From SAR86 cluster bacterium (GTDB lineage Bacteria > Pseudomonadota > Gammaproteobacteria > Magnimaribacterales > Magnimaribacteraceae), in NCBI GenBank assembly GCA_023703575.1, contig CP097969.1, positions 1,087,517 through 1,151,516 on the forward strand: a DNA stretch of 64,000 nucleotides, given 5' to 3'. A model generated the notes under the pieces. That model saw only the letters and a program-made list of their open reading frames with translations. It was not told the DNA's origin and did not search any database. Below, one piece after another: positions 9,964 to 18,127 of the stretch (position 1 is the stretch's first letter; every line of letters begins with the position of its first letter). A program made the position numbers and the translations under genes.

Positions 9964-10841
9964 AACTTTTCTGCGACTCTTAGGATTGCACTTCTACTTC
10001 TGGGATTGATAGTTATTTCTTTAGGGGTTGGTTTAAGAAATTTATCCTTTAAATATTGAAATTTCACATTTGATTCAATTCTATCTTTTCCTTGGAAGAA
10101 TCTTTTAACAATTCTATCTTCCATGGAGTGAAAGCTTATGACTGCAAGTCTCCCTCCACAACATAAAACATGACTTGAAGCCTCTAGGACTTTCTGAAGT
10201 TCCTCTATCTCATTATTAATTAACATCCTTATCGCTCTAAAAGAATTTGTAGCTGGATGTTTTTTAGATCTCGTATAAACACAAGATCTTATTAGATCAG
10301 ATAATTCTTTAGTTGATTCTATAGGCTTCTTTTCTCTTATTTCGCAAATCTTACTTGCAATCTTTCTAGAAGCTCTTTCCTGACCAAGGACCCATAGTAC
10401 ATCTTCAATTTCTTTTTTTGTGGCCGTATTTATCCACTCTGAAGCAGTTTGACCCTTAGTCGTATCTATTCTCATATCTAAAGGTCCATTTGATTGGAAA
10501 CTAAAACCTCTTTTCGGATCATCCAATTGTATAGAAGAAATACCAAGATCTATCAATATCCCGTCAACTTCTTTATCTGCAAAAAGGCTTCTAAGATTAG
10601 AAAAAGAATCATTAACTAATCTGAACCTTTTGTCATGAGTAAAATCTTTAGATAAGTTAAATGTTGTTTTTTTATCTTTGTCGATCGAGGTTAAAGTGCC
10701 GGACTCATTAATTTTTTTTAAGATTTCCAAGGAGTGGCCACCTGCACCAAATGTGCAGTCGACATATTTTCCATTTTGTTCAAAGACAAGATTTTCTAGC
10801 ACCTCATTCACCATCACAGCTTCATGACTAGCTTTGATCAA
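9957..10841 (-). CDS. rsmH: 16S rRNA (cytosine1402-N4)-methyltransferase RsmH
   Basis: SAM-dependent methyltransferase that modifies C1402 in the ribosomal decoding centre together with RsmI, which is also in this window at 11848. The 294 residues include HEAVMVNEVL at the N-terminus, the SAM-binding YVDCTFGAGGHS, the DLGISSIQLDDPKRGFSF signature and the late VISFHSMEDRIVKRFF motif. It overlaps mraZ by 4 bp (ATGA). Confidence 0.98.
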   Translation of the reverse strand: MIKASHEAVMVNEVLENLVFEQNGKYVDCTFGAGGHSLEILKKINESGTLTSIDKDKKTTFNLSKDFTHDKRFRLVNDSFSNLRSLFADKEVDGILIDLGISSIQLDDPKRGFSFQSNGPLDMRIDTTKGQTASEWINTATKKEIEDVLWVLGQERASRKIASKICEIREKKPIESTKELSDLIRSCVYTRSKKHPATNSFRAIRMLINNEIEELQKVLEASSHVLCCGGRLAVISFHSMEDRIVKRFFQGKDRIESNVKFQYLKDKFLKPTPKEITINPRSRSAILRVAEKLC

Positions 10842-11317
10842 AATGGTATCTCCTCTAAAGTTGGTGGAAGATCATCAATTAAGTCTTCACCGGGAATCTG
10901 TAGACCAGATTGTTTTTTTTCCCAATTTTCTTGATTCCATAATTCAAACTTTGAACCCATTCCGATGAGGGCTACTTGTTGCTTAATTGCAAGATCAGCA
11001 AAATCTCTTAAAATCTGAGGTATAAGAATAGTCATTCTTTCAGCTGCTTCAAATTCTGTTACAGAAGCATTGCCTAAAACTTTCCATTGAATAGATCTTA
11101 CTTTTTGATTTAAACCGCCAAGAAACTCAAATTTTTGTGAAATATCTTTCCAAATTTTTCCCGGATAAATTATTAGTGCAGGATATTGAGGATCTTTTGT
11201 GATAGCTATTTCACCTTCACAGCTCTTGCGCAGAAGCTCTCTATACCTTGCAGGTATCACAATCCTGCCTTTTGTATCAAGGGTCAGGGTGCTCGATCCA
11301 TATATTCCTAAACTCAT
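10838..11317 (-). CDS. mraZ: Transcriptional regulator MraZ
   Basis: AbrB-fold DNA-binding protein that represses its own dcw operon in E. coli. At 159 residues it has the usual two tandem SpoVT/AbrB-type repeats; the first contains LDTKGRIVIPARYRELL (about residues 14-30), and the second is the segment around EFEAAERMTILIPQILRDFA. It is the first gene of the minus-strand run, with a promoter and matching direct repeats upstream at 11354-11410, so autoregulation is likely. Confidence 0.97.
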   Translation of the reverse strand: MSLGIYGSSTLTLDTKGRIVIPARYRELLRKSCEGEIAITKDPQYPALIIYPGKIWKDISQKFEFLGGLNQKVRSIQWKVLGNASVTEFEAAERMTILIPQILRDFADLAIKQQVALIGMGSKFELWNQENWEKKQSGLQIPGEDLIDDLPPTLEEIPF

Positions 11318-11353
11318 TTCTTTATAAGCAAGTATATGTAGATGTTACATTAT

Positions 11354-11410
11354 CTTGCACTTTTACACACTTTTACACACTTTATAGTAAATTGCTAGCG
11401 AAAAATACAA
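11354..11410 (-). promoter_or_regulatory. mraZ promoter with three MraZ-box direct repeats
   Basis: On the minus strand, three head-to-tail 10-bp units: AAAGTGTGTA (11374-11383), AAAGTGTGTA (11364-11373) and AAAGTGCAAG (11354-11363). The first two fit exactly, and the third with one change, the AAAGTG[T/G]N3 unit described for Mycoplasma MraZ; E. coli MraZ also uses 10-bp spaced repeats. They begin at a -10-like TATAAA (11381-11386), which has a -35-like TTGTAT (11405-11410) 18 bp upstream. A repressor bound here would block the promoter and early transcript region. Confidence 0.75.
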
Positions 11411-11479
11411 TAATTAGTACACTTTTTTTAGCAAATGAAATATCGCAAAAAGTACGGAGAGAAATTATTAGAAGTGATG

Positions 11480-11813
11480 GGCTGAGTCAGCCGGTAAGCC
11501 GGGTTCTGTCGAGGATAATCATTCATCTAGATTTTGTGTCACCACAAAATTCAAGCAACCTACCCTGGCCCTGTCAGGACTAACATTAGGGCCTCTATTT
11601 GGTCTTGCTCCAGACGGGGTTTGCCAAGCCATAATCAGTTGCCTGATATGCGGTGTGCTCTTACCACACCTTTTCACCCTTACCTTAAAAAGGCGGTATA
11701 TTTTCTGCTGCACTTTCCGTAAACTTGCGTCTCCCAGGAATTACCTGGCGTCTTGTCCTATGGAGCCCGGACTTTCCTCTCAAAATATTGAGCGATTATC
11801 TAGCCGACTCCCA
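11480..11813 (-). ncRNA. rnpB: RNase P RNA (class A)
   Basis: Catalytic RNA that matures tRNA 5' ends. On the minus strand the 5' half has GAGGAAAGTCCGGGCTCC (the universal P4 strand region), then AGGGTGAAAAGG and CCAAATAGAGGCCC. The 3' half has TAGATGAATGATTATCCTCG and ACAGAACCCGGCTTACCGGC. The two ends pair as P1 (GAGTCGGCT-type strand near 11803-11811 with GGCTGACTC near 11484-11492). A -10-like TACAAT lies at 11817-11822. End positions are accurate to a few bases. It lies between mraZ and rsmI. Confidence 0.96.
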
Positions 11814-11847
11814 ATAATTGTATCCATAAAAGTAACTGAAGAGAAGT

Positions 11848-12687
11848 TTAACTCTTCATTTTTATTTTATAAATTTCATTTCTCTTTTTTTTGAGTATTT
11901 CAGACGCAATTTGTAGAGCTAATTTTCTATCTAATTTTTCCATAAGAATTCCTAATATTCTTTTCTCTTCTTCAATTAAAATATCTCCAGACTCTTCCTC
12001 ATACCCATCAATGATAATTACAAATTCTCCTTTCATTCCAAAATCAGAATCAAGAAGAATTTTCTTTATTTTATATAACTCTGATCTATAAAGAGTCTCA
12101 TGTAATTTAGTTAGCTCCCTAGCAACAAAAATTCTACAGTCTGGTTTTAGTTCTTCAGATAAAGAATCAAATAATTCCTCTAAGCGCCTACCTGACTCAA
12201 ATAAAACTGATGGGCCAGAAGACGTCGCTATTTTTTTTAAGAGGACCTTTCTTTCTTTTGATTTTCGTGGAAAAAATCCATAAAAAGTAAAACTTTCAAG
12301 CTTAAAACCTGAAACACTTAATGCAGTAATTACAGAAGTTGCCCCTGGTATTGGTATTATTTTTATATGATTTTGAATAGCCGCTTCTACTAAAAATTGA
12401 CCTGGATCCGATATTAAAGGAGTTCCTGCATCACTTATAAGGGCAATATCTTTTCCTGACTTCAAAACATCTATAAATTTATTTATCTTACTTTTTTCCG
12501 AAAACTTGTGGTAAGAGGTAAGCTTAGTATTAATATTGTATTTATTAAAAAGCACACTAGATATTCTTGTATCTTCAGAAGCACAAATATGGACTTTATT
12601 AAGTACTTCTATCGCCCTGAATGTAATATCATTTAGATTTCCTATGGGTGTAGAAACTATATAAAGAGAACCTAAATTTTTAGTCAT
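11848..12687 (-). CDS. rsmI: 16S rRNA (cytidine1402-2'-O)-methyltransferase RsmI
   Basis: Tetrapyrrole-methylase-fold enzyme that 2'-O-methylates C1402 of 16S rRNA, the same nucleotide that RsmH modifies. The 279 residues start with LYIVSTPIGNLNDIT, then ASEDTRIS and LISDAGTPLISDPG, the family signatures. The gene is divergent from lpoA, with only 7 bp between the start codons, and is read towards rnpB. A TGAAGAG/CTCTTCA inverted repeat straddles its stop codon without a clear U-tract. Confidence 0.97.
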   Translation of the reverse strand: MTKNLGSLYIVSTPIGNLNDITFRAIEVLNKVHICASEDTRISSVLFNKYNINTKLTSYHKFSEKSKINKFIDVLKSGKDIALISDAGTPLISDPGQFLVEAAIQNHIKIIPIPGATSVITALSVSGFKLESFTFYGFFPRKSKERKVLLKKIATSSGPSVLFESGRRLEELFDSLSEELKPDCRIFVARELTKLHETLYRSELYKIKKILLDSDFGMKGEFVIIIDGYEEESGDILIEEEKRILGILMEKLDRKLALQIASEILKKKRNEIYKIKMKS

Positions 12688-12694
12688 GAATTAA

Positions 12695-13825
12695 ATGAAA
12701 AATATATACATAATTTTAATCATCCTTCTTGTGTCCGCATGCTCATCCATACCAAAAAATAATGAAAGCAAATCTTCAAATACTCTAATTCAAAAACCTG
12801 AATTTAACTACAAAATTAAATCTCTACCTCAGACAATAAATATATTTTACTTTCAGAAAGATAAGAATATTTTACTGCCGCAAGAGATTCAGGGGTTCAT
12901 TGCAAATTCATTTTTTTATAATTCAAGAATTTCTTATATCCCAAAAATAGTTCTCTCACCCATCACATATACTCGATGCAAGATTGAAGAAAACAAAGCG
13001 AATCTCAATATAATTTTTCATGTTTCAAATCTGCCAATGGATAAATCTTATAAGGAATGTATTAAAAAACTTCCTAAAGCTAAAACCTTGTTTGTCTCAA
13101 ATAACTTAGATGAAATTGGATTTGAGAATACTTTTATAGTCTCAAGAGAAGAAGAAAAAAATAAATTAATTCAAAATATTCCAGAAAGTTCCTCTAGGTT
13201 TGTTGTCATAGATAGTAAAAATAATATTGATAAAAATAGTATTATTAATTTGCTCAAAGATTACAAAAAAGAAATCGTGACTTATAAAACATATAATGAT
13301 GAAACAGCTAGTCAAACTATGTTCTCTGAAATTCTATTGGTTGATAGGAGTAAGGAAAGGATTAGAAAATTGTCTAGAAGGCTGTCTGAGAAAGTTACGG
13401 CTATTTCAAGAAGCCGTGAGGATATTGATACCTTTTTCTTATCATTAAACTTAAAAGAAGCAAGGAATCTAAAGCCAGCGATAGACTATATATCTGAAAA
13501 GGATTTTGATATTTTCATACTTAATAGTTGGAATACAAATGAAAAGTATCAACCTCTTGAAAAAGATCTTATTGGGTCTATTCATTCAGATATGCCTATC
13601 ATGATGCCCATTCTGATGCCTGAATATATAGCTGAAGTAAATAGAAACAGAGAGTTTGCTATTGGTTATGATGCTTTTGAAATTATTCTCTTGAGGTATG
13701 GTTCTATAAATTCAAAAAACTTTATCTACAAAGGTCTCACTGGAAAAATAAGTCTGGATCGAAAAAAGTATAAAAGATCACCTTATCTATTTGAGATAAC
13801 TGATAAAGGAATTAAGGTATTATAA
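12695..13825 (+). CDS. lpoA: Short LpoA-type penicillin-binding protein activator lipoprotein
   Basis: Outer-membrane lipoprotein family that activates PBP1a. The N-terminus MKNIYIILIILLVSACSS has a lipobox (VSAC, Cys16). The C-terminal half matches the LpoA periplasmic-binding-like domain: IRKLSRRLSEKVTAISRSREDIDTF is of the family type, followed by LKPAIDYISEKDFDIFILNSW, GYDAFEIILL and a GLTGKISLDRKKYKRSPYLF end. At 376 residues it is far shorter than the roughly 600-680 usual, so the N-terminal TPR domain is absent. Position opposite rsmI is the conserved lpoA location. The usual downstream yraN and diaA genes are not here. Confidence 0.82.
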   Translation: MKNIYIILIILLVSACSSIPKNNESKSSNTLIQKPEFNYKIKSLPQTINIFYFQKDKNILLPQEIQGFIANSFFYNSRISYIPKIVLSPITYTRCKIEENKANLNIIFHVSNLPMDKSYKECIKKLPKAKTLFVSNNLDEIGFENTFIVSREEEKNKLIQNIPESSSRFVVIDSKNNIDKNSIINLLKDYKKEIVTYKTYNDETASQTMFSEILLVDRSKERIRKLSRRLSEKVTAISRSREDIDTFFLSLNLKEARNLKPAIDYISEKDFDIFILNSWNTNEKYQPLEKDLIGSIHSDMPIMMPILMPEYIAEVNRNREFAIGYDAFEIILLRYGSINSKNFIYKGLTGKISLDRKKYKRSPYLFEITDKGIKVL

Positions 13826-13830
13826 AAATA

Positions 13831-14469
13831 CTAAGTAGACCTTATATCTCTCTCAAGCTCAGACAAACTATTGATAAAACAAGATTTTGTGAAAACTCTT
13901 TGCATATACTCATAAATAGATTTAGTTTTAGAATCTTTTTGAAGCTCTATACCAATTAATGGAAGTCTCCAAAGAATAGGAGCTATGCAACAATCAACAA
14001 GGCTGAATTCATCTGACATAAAATAAGGCTTTTCTTTGAGTATTTGAGACATTCCCAATATTTGAGATTTTAATTCGGTACGTAATTTCTTAGCTTTAGC
14101 CTCCGTTTGATTTCCTTGAATTAACTCGTCAAATATCTCACACCAATCTTTTTCTATTCTTTGGATGAATAATCGAATGTGTGCTCTTGAGACAGGATAC
14201 ACAGGCAGAAGTGGTGGATGAGGGAACCTTTCATCTAAGTATTCCATTAGGATCAAAGAGTCATATAAACAAACATCTCTATCAACCAGAACAGGTAATT
14301 CTGCATAAGGACTTACTTCTAGAATCTCATCACTTAAATCATTAGTATCAGAATCAATAATTTCGCTAGTAACGCCCTTTTCTTCCATAACTATCCTTAC
14401 TCTGTGGCTATAATGATCCATTGGATCTGAGAAAAGTGCCATTGACGTTCTATTACTAAGTGAAACCAT
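13831..14469 (-). CDS. sspA: Stringent starvation protein A (glutathione S-transferase fold)
   Basis: RNA-polymerase-associated GST-like regulator. The 212 residues show the N-terminal thioredoxin-like domain (ALFSDPMDHYSHRVRIVMEEKG, shown here only as a family match, then ELPVLVDRD and the helical YDSLILMEYLDERFPHPPL) and an all-helical C-terminal GST domain. It is the last gene of the rplM-rpsI-petABC run, as in many gammaproteobacteria. The expected next gene sspB, encoding the ClpXP adaptor, is absent; lpoA meets it tail to tail 5 bp away. Confidence 0.93.
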   Translation of the reverse strand: MVSLSNRTSMALFSDPMDHYSHRVRIVMEEKGVTSEIIDSDTNDLSDEILEVSPYAELPVLVDRDVCLYDSLILMEYLDERFPHPPLLPVYPVSRAHIRLFIQRIEKDWCEIFDELIQGNQTEAKAKKLRTELKSQILGMSQILKEKPYFMSDEFSLVDCCIAPILWRLPLIGIELQKDSKTKSIYEYMQRVFTKSCFINSLSELERDIRST

Positions 14470-14490
14470 AAAAACTCCTATTTAGCGAAA

Positions 14491-15330
14491 TTAGTGAAGA
14501 TCTTTCTTGAATTCTCTATAGAGAAGATAGCTAAGCATTGTAAAAATAAAGAGATACAGTAAAACATAAGTTCCAATAGTCTCTCTTTCAACCTTCAGTG
14601 GATCAGTCATGTAAGCTAAGAAGTTAGTGAGATCTAGCATAGTCTTATCAAACTGCTCGGGACTCATTTCACCTGTGCCATTATCAACCTGGAGAAAACC
14701 ACATTTTTCTTCTGTAAGCTGCAAACCAGTTAGGGGATCCTGCTTTATGCCGCCATTATCTGCAAGTGCAGGAATTTGTTTACATATTGATCTAGGAGTT
14801 CCTTGCATATCAATTAGAACATGAGGCATTCCAACATTTTCGTAAACCTTGTTATTCACACCCAAGGGTCTTGATTCATCAATATAGAAGCTTGTAAGGT
14901 AAGTATATATCCAGTCAGGTCCTCTTAAACCAGCTTCAAGGGTTAAATCCGGGGGTGCGTTTCCAAACCATTCTTTTGCTTCTTTGGGATCCATTCCTAC
15001 TTGGATTAAATCTCCCATCTTCTGATCACCAAACATCAGATTTTCTTGGAACATGCTAAGTGGTATTTCCAAATCTTCAGACACCTTTTTGTATCTTGCG
15101 TATTTCAAAGAATGGCAGCCTAAACAGTAATTCATATAGACTTGTGCTCCTCTTTGAAGTGAAGCTTTATCCTTTGCATTGATATATGCCTCTTTGCATT
15201 CCCCCTTTGTGAGGCCATCCTCTGACAGAAAACTGCCACAAGCAGCTCCAGCTGCAGCATGAACTTTTAAAGAACCCAAACTAGCTGCAATTATTACAAA
15301 AATGGTGAGAATTAGAGTTTTTTTATTCAT
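14491..15330 (-). CDS. petC: Cytochrome c1 subunit of the ubiquinol-cytochrome c reductase
   Basis: Electron-transfer subunit of complex III. The 279 residues have a Sec signal peptide ending near HAAAG (about residue 26), the haem c site CLGCH at 69-73, and a C-terminal membrane anchor (about residues 252-270) followed by a basic tail. The haem faces the periplasm. The start overlaps the end of petB by 4 bp. This is a bacterial c1 of ordinary length and is not fused to cytochrome b. Confidence 0.96.
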   Translation of the reverse strand: MNKKTLILTIFVIIAASLGSLKVHAAAGAACGSFLSEDGLTKGECKEAYINAKDKASLQRGAQVYMNYCLGCHSLKYARYKKVSEDLEIPLSMFQENLMFGDQKMGDLIQVGMDPKEAKEWFGNAPPDLTLEAGLRGPDWIYTYLTSFYIDESRPLGVNNKVYENVGMPHVLIDMQGTPRSICKQIPALADNGGIKQDPLTGLQLTEEKCGFLQVDNGTGEMSPEQFDKTMLDLTNFLAYMTDPLKVERETIGTYVLLYLFIFTMLSYLLYREFKKDLH

Positions 15331-16565
15331 CCCAATTGCACCCTTTCAGGCACAGGTTTACATGTTTCGTATTTCGAATATATAGGCATTAATAGAAAGT
15401 AAGCAAAGTAACATACAGTGAATATTTGTGCAGCAATTGTTCTTGCAGGTGTAGATGGTACTGCACCGAGATAGCCTAGTACCAAGAAACTAACAACAAA
15501 TAAAGCCAAGAAGAATTTGCTATAGATACCCTTATATTTAATTGATTTTACTGGGCTTCTATCTAACCATGGTAGAGCTACAAAAATTGCAATTCCTGCA
15601 GCCATTACAACAAATCCAAGGAATTTCGCGGTCAATCCAAATAAAGGAAAAGTAACTGCTCTCAACATTGCATAGTAAGGAGTATAGTACCAGGAAGGAA
15701 CAATATGCTCAGGCGTCTTTAAGTTATCAGCTGCTTCATAGTTAACATATTCAATTACATACCCACCCCCATCTGGATAGAAGAACATAATTGCCACAAA
15801 AAAGATTAAAAATACACCAATTGCATATAAATCATGCATGACATCATAGGGAAAAAATGGTTTTGTATCTAAAGGAACACCATCAGCATCTTTGAATTTT
15901 TTGACATCCACTCCATCTGGATTGTTAGAACCAACTTCATGAAGCGCCAATATATGAACAAATACAACGGCTATCAATGCTAAAGGCAAGAGAACAACAT
16001 GAAAAGCAAAAAGTCTATTTAGTGTTATACCTGAAATAAGATAGTCACCTCTTATCCACGTGAGTAAATCTTCTCCGATATAAGGAATCGATCCGAAAAG
16101 AGACATAATTACTTGAGCTGCCCAAAAAGACATTTGTCCCCAGGGAAGGACATATCCAGTAAATCCGAGTGCGCAGAGTAAGAAGTAGGTAATCCAACCC
16201 AAAACCCACAAAAGCTCTCTTGGTTTTTGATAAGAGCCATACATCATTCCACGGAACATATGCAAAAATATCAATGCAAAGAAAGCAGATGCTCCTGTTG
16301 TATGCATGTATCTTATTATGTAGCCGTATTTAACATCTCTCATGATGTATTGGATAGAGGCGAAAGCGCCTTCAGCTGTTGGTTCATAATTCATTAAGAG
16401 CCAGATACCAGATGCAAGTTGTATTACAAGCACTACAACAAGAAGTACTCCTGCTAGGTACCATATGTTCATATTTATTGGGGCAGGATATTTTGTTAGG
16501 TGTCTTTCTATAGTTGCGGTTAAAGGCAATCTATCATCGAACCAGTTCATTAATTTTGTGACCAT
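15327..16565 (-). CDS. petB: Cytochrome b subunit of the ubiquinol-cytochrome c reductase
   Basis: Quinol-oxidising membrane subunit of complex III. The 412 residues include about eight transmembrane helices. GYVLPWGQMSFWAAQV marks the Qo-site region after helix C, the paired histidines for the two b haems are visible in helix B (MHTTGASAFFALIFLHMFRG) and helix D, and the later PEHIVPSWYYTPYYAMLRA corresponds to the PEWY-type Qo loop. Here that tetrapeptide reads PSWY. It overlaps petA by one base. Confidence 0.97.
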   Translation of the reverse strand: MVTKLMNWFDDRLPLTATIERHLTKYPAPINMNIWYLAGVLLVVVLVIQLASGIWLLMNYEPTAEGAFASIQYIMRDVKYGYIIRYMHTTGASAFFALIFLHMFRGMMYGSYQKPRELLWVLGWITYFLLCALGFTGYVLPWGQMSFWAAQVIMSLFGSIPYIGEDLLTWIRGDYLISGITLNRLFAFHVVLLPLALIAVVFVHILALHEVGSNNPDGVDVKKFKDADGVPLDTKPFFPYDVMHDLYAIGVFLIFFVAIMFFYPDGGGYVIEYVNYEAADNLKTPEHIVPSWYYTPYYAMLRAVTFPLFGLTAKFLGFVVMAAGIAIFVALPWLDRSPVKSIKYKGIYSKFFLALFVVSFLVLGYLGAVPSTPARTIAAQIFTVCYFAYFLLMPIYSKYETCKPVPERVQLG

Positions 16566-17161
16566 TACGCTACATCTCCGTCTTCTCCAATGACTAAGAT
16601 ATCATCAGATTTAAAATAATGTGGGGGCACAGCTAAATTATCAGGGGCAGGAACTCCTGCGTAAACTCTTCCAGCCAAATCGAACTTTGAACCATGACAA
16701 GGACAAAAGAATCCTCCTTGCCAATCGGAATCAAAATCTACAACTCCTAGTTGAGGATAATATTTAGGAGCACAACCAAGGTGTGTGCAAACTGCTGATA
16801 AAACAGATATGCCGGGTTTTCTTGATCTATATTTATTTTTTGCGTAATCAGGTTGAACCTGGGTTTCGGAGTTTGGGTCTGCAAGTCTCTCTAAATTCTT
16901 ATCGATTTCCTTTATCGACTCATCTGAATGCTTTACTACGTAGATTGGAGTTCCTCTCCATTCAACAATAATCATTTCTCCTGGAGCTAATTTTCCTATA
17001 TCAGCGACAGCTGGAGCTCCAGCTGCTTCAGCTGCTGCGCTGGGGTTAAAAGCACTGATAAAAGGAACTACGGCACCAGCGACGCCCACTGCACCGACAG
17101 CAGATGTTGCGCTTATTAGAAATTTTCTTCTTCCTGGGTTAGGAGGAGATTTTGGCTGCAT
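16565..17161 (-). CDS. petA: Rieske iron-sulfur subunit of the ubiquinol-cytochrome c reductase
   Basis: 2Fe-2S subunit of complex III. The N-terminus GRRKFLISATSAVG with Arg11-Arg12 is a Tat-type signal anchor, as expected for a Rieske protein folded before export. Cluster ligands lie in CTHLGC (Cys125, His127, with Cys130) and CPCHGS (Cys153, Cys155, His156); the pairing of Cys130 and Cys155 would be the stabilising disulfide. Its start is one base from the end of rpsI, so petABC is probably cotranscribed with rplM-rpsI. Confidence 0.97.
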   Translation of the reverse strand: MQPKSPPNPGRRKFLISATSAVGAVGVAGAVVPFISAFNPSAAAEAAGAPAVADIGKLAPGEMIIVEWRGTPIYVVKHSDESIKEIDKNLERLADPNSETQVQPDYAKNKYRSRKPGISVLSAVCTHLGCAPKYYPQLGVVDFDSDWQGGFFCPCHGSKFDLAGRVYAGVPAPDNLAVPPHYFKSDDILVIGEDGDVA

Positions 17162-17162
17162 A

Positions 17163-17549
17163 TTACCTTTTTGAGTATTGTGGTCTTTTTCTGGCTTTTC
17201 TTAGACCTACTTTTTTCCTTTCAACTTTTCTTGAATCTCTAGTTAAAAACCCTTCCTTTTTCAGGATGGGTTTCAATGTCTCATCATATTCCACAAGAGC
17301 TCGAGCAATTCCAAGTCTTATTGCTCCTGCTTGACCGAAGCTACCCCCACCTGAAACTGTAGCTTTAACATCAATACCTTCCGATAATTCCGTTGAAACC
17401 AAGGGTTGCTTAACAACCATTTGAGCAACTTCTCTTCCGAAATAAACTTCAAGTTTTTTCTTATTTACAGTTATTTCGCCTGAACCTTTCTGGAGAAACA
17501 CCCTTGCCGTTGATCTTTTTCGTCTACCGACTGTAATAATTTGTTCCAA
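17163..17549 (-). CDS. rpsI: 30S ribosomal protein S9
   Basis: 128 residues, the usual bacterial S9 length. It shows [12 protein letters not shown] at the N-terminus, the [16 protein letters not shown] core, and the basic C-terminal tail ending RPQYSKR, whose last lysine-arginine reaches the P-site tRNA. It follows rplM by 9 bp. Confidence 0.99.
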   Translation of the reverse strand: MEQIITVGRRKRSTARVFLQKGSGEITVNKKKLEVYFGREVAQMVVKQPLVSTELSEGIDVKATVSGGGSFGQAGAIRLGIARALVEYDETLKPILKKEGFLTRDSRKVERKKVGLRKARKRPQYSKR

Positions 17550-17558
17550 TTTATTTTC

Positions 17559-17987
17559 CTATAATTCTATTCTGATTGGTTTTTGAGCTGAATGAGGGTG
17601 ATTTTCATCACTATAAACCTTTAGTTTAGTAAGCATTTGTCTGCCAAGTTTACTTTTTGGTAACATCCCCTTGACGGCGCTTTTTATAGCTTCTGTTGGT
17701 GTTTCTTCGATTACTTTACGCAGAGGTTTAGATTTTATTCCTCCTGGGTAACCTGAATGCCTATAATATACTTTTTGATCTAATTTCTTACCGGTGACAT
17801 TAATTTCGCCAGCATTAATAACAATTACATAGTCACCTAAATCAGCATTTGGGGTGAATTCAGGCTTGTTTTTACCTGACAGAATATCTGCGATCTTGCT
17901 AGCAAACCTACCAAGAGTTTTTCCTGTTGCATCTATTATGATCCAGGATTCTTCAATATCTGTTCTTTTATAACTCTCTGTTCTCAT
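17559..17987 (-). CDS. rplM: 50S ribosomal protein L13
   Basis: 142 residues, the same as E. coli L13. Seen: WIIIDATGKTLGRFAS, YRHSGYPGG, and a C-terminal HPHSAQKPIRIEL segment. It is the first gene of the rplM-rpsI-petABC-sspA run. The upstream interval contains a promoter overlapping an inverted repeat (18006-18052), a candidate site for control of the ribosomal protein operon. Confidence 0.99.
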   Translation of the reverse strand: MRTESYKRTDIEESWIIIDATGKTLGRFASKIADILSGKNKPEFTPNADLGDYVIVINAGEINVTGKKLDQKVYYRHSGYPGGIKSKPLRKVIEETPTEAIKSAVKGMLPKSKLGRQMLTKLKVYSDENHPHSAQKPIRIEL

Positions 17988-18005
17988 TAATTTGTTTTCT
18001 TGACT

Positions 18006-18052
18006 AAATGCGCAGGCGGGCGCATTTTAATGCTTACACCGGTCATATTCAA
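18006..18052 (-). promoter_or_regulatory. rplM promoter with overlapping inverted repeat
   Basis: On the minus strand a -35-like TTGAAT (18047-18052), a 17-bp spacer and a -10-like TAAAAT (18024-18029). A perfect 8-bp inverted repeat AAATGCGC / GCGCATTT with a 6-base GC-rich centre (18006-18027) overlaps the -10 and the expected start point. If this promoter is used, the repeat works as DNA, like an operator. If transcription starts further upstream, it would form a hairpin about 20 nt before the rplM start codon. Confidence 0.5.
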
Positions 18053-18127
18053 CTAGAAGTTTATAAATTTACGATGTATTTTAAGCATTGTAAGGTTTGA
18101 TAATGAGAATAATTATTTAAAAATTAT

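Noticed and set aside
11837-11858. TGAAGAG/CTCTTCA inverted repeat at the end of rsmI as a terminator
   Set aside because: No U-tract follows on the minus strand, and part of the stem lies in the coding sequence; transcription may continue into rnpB.
11519-11894. Open frames of 62-79 codons on both strands
   Set aside because: They lie within RNase P RNA and carry no protein-like pattern.
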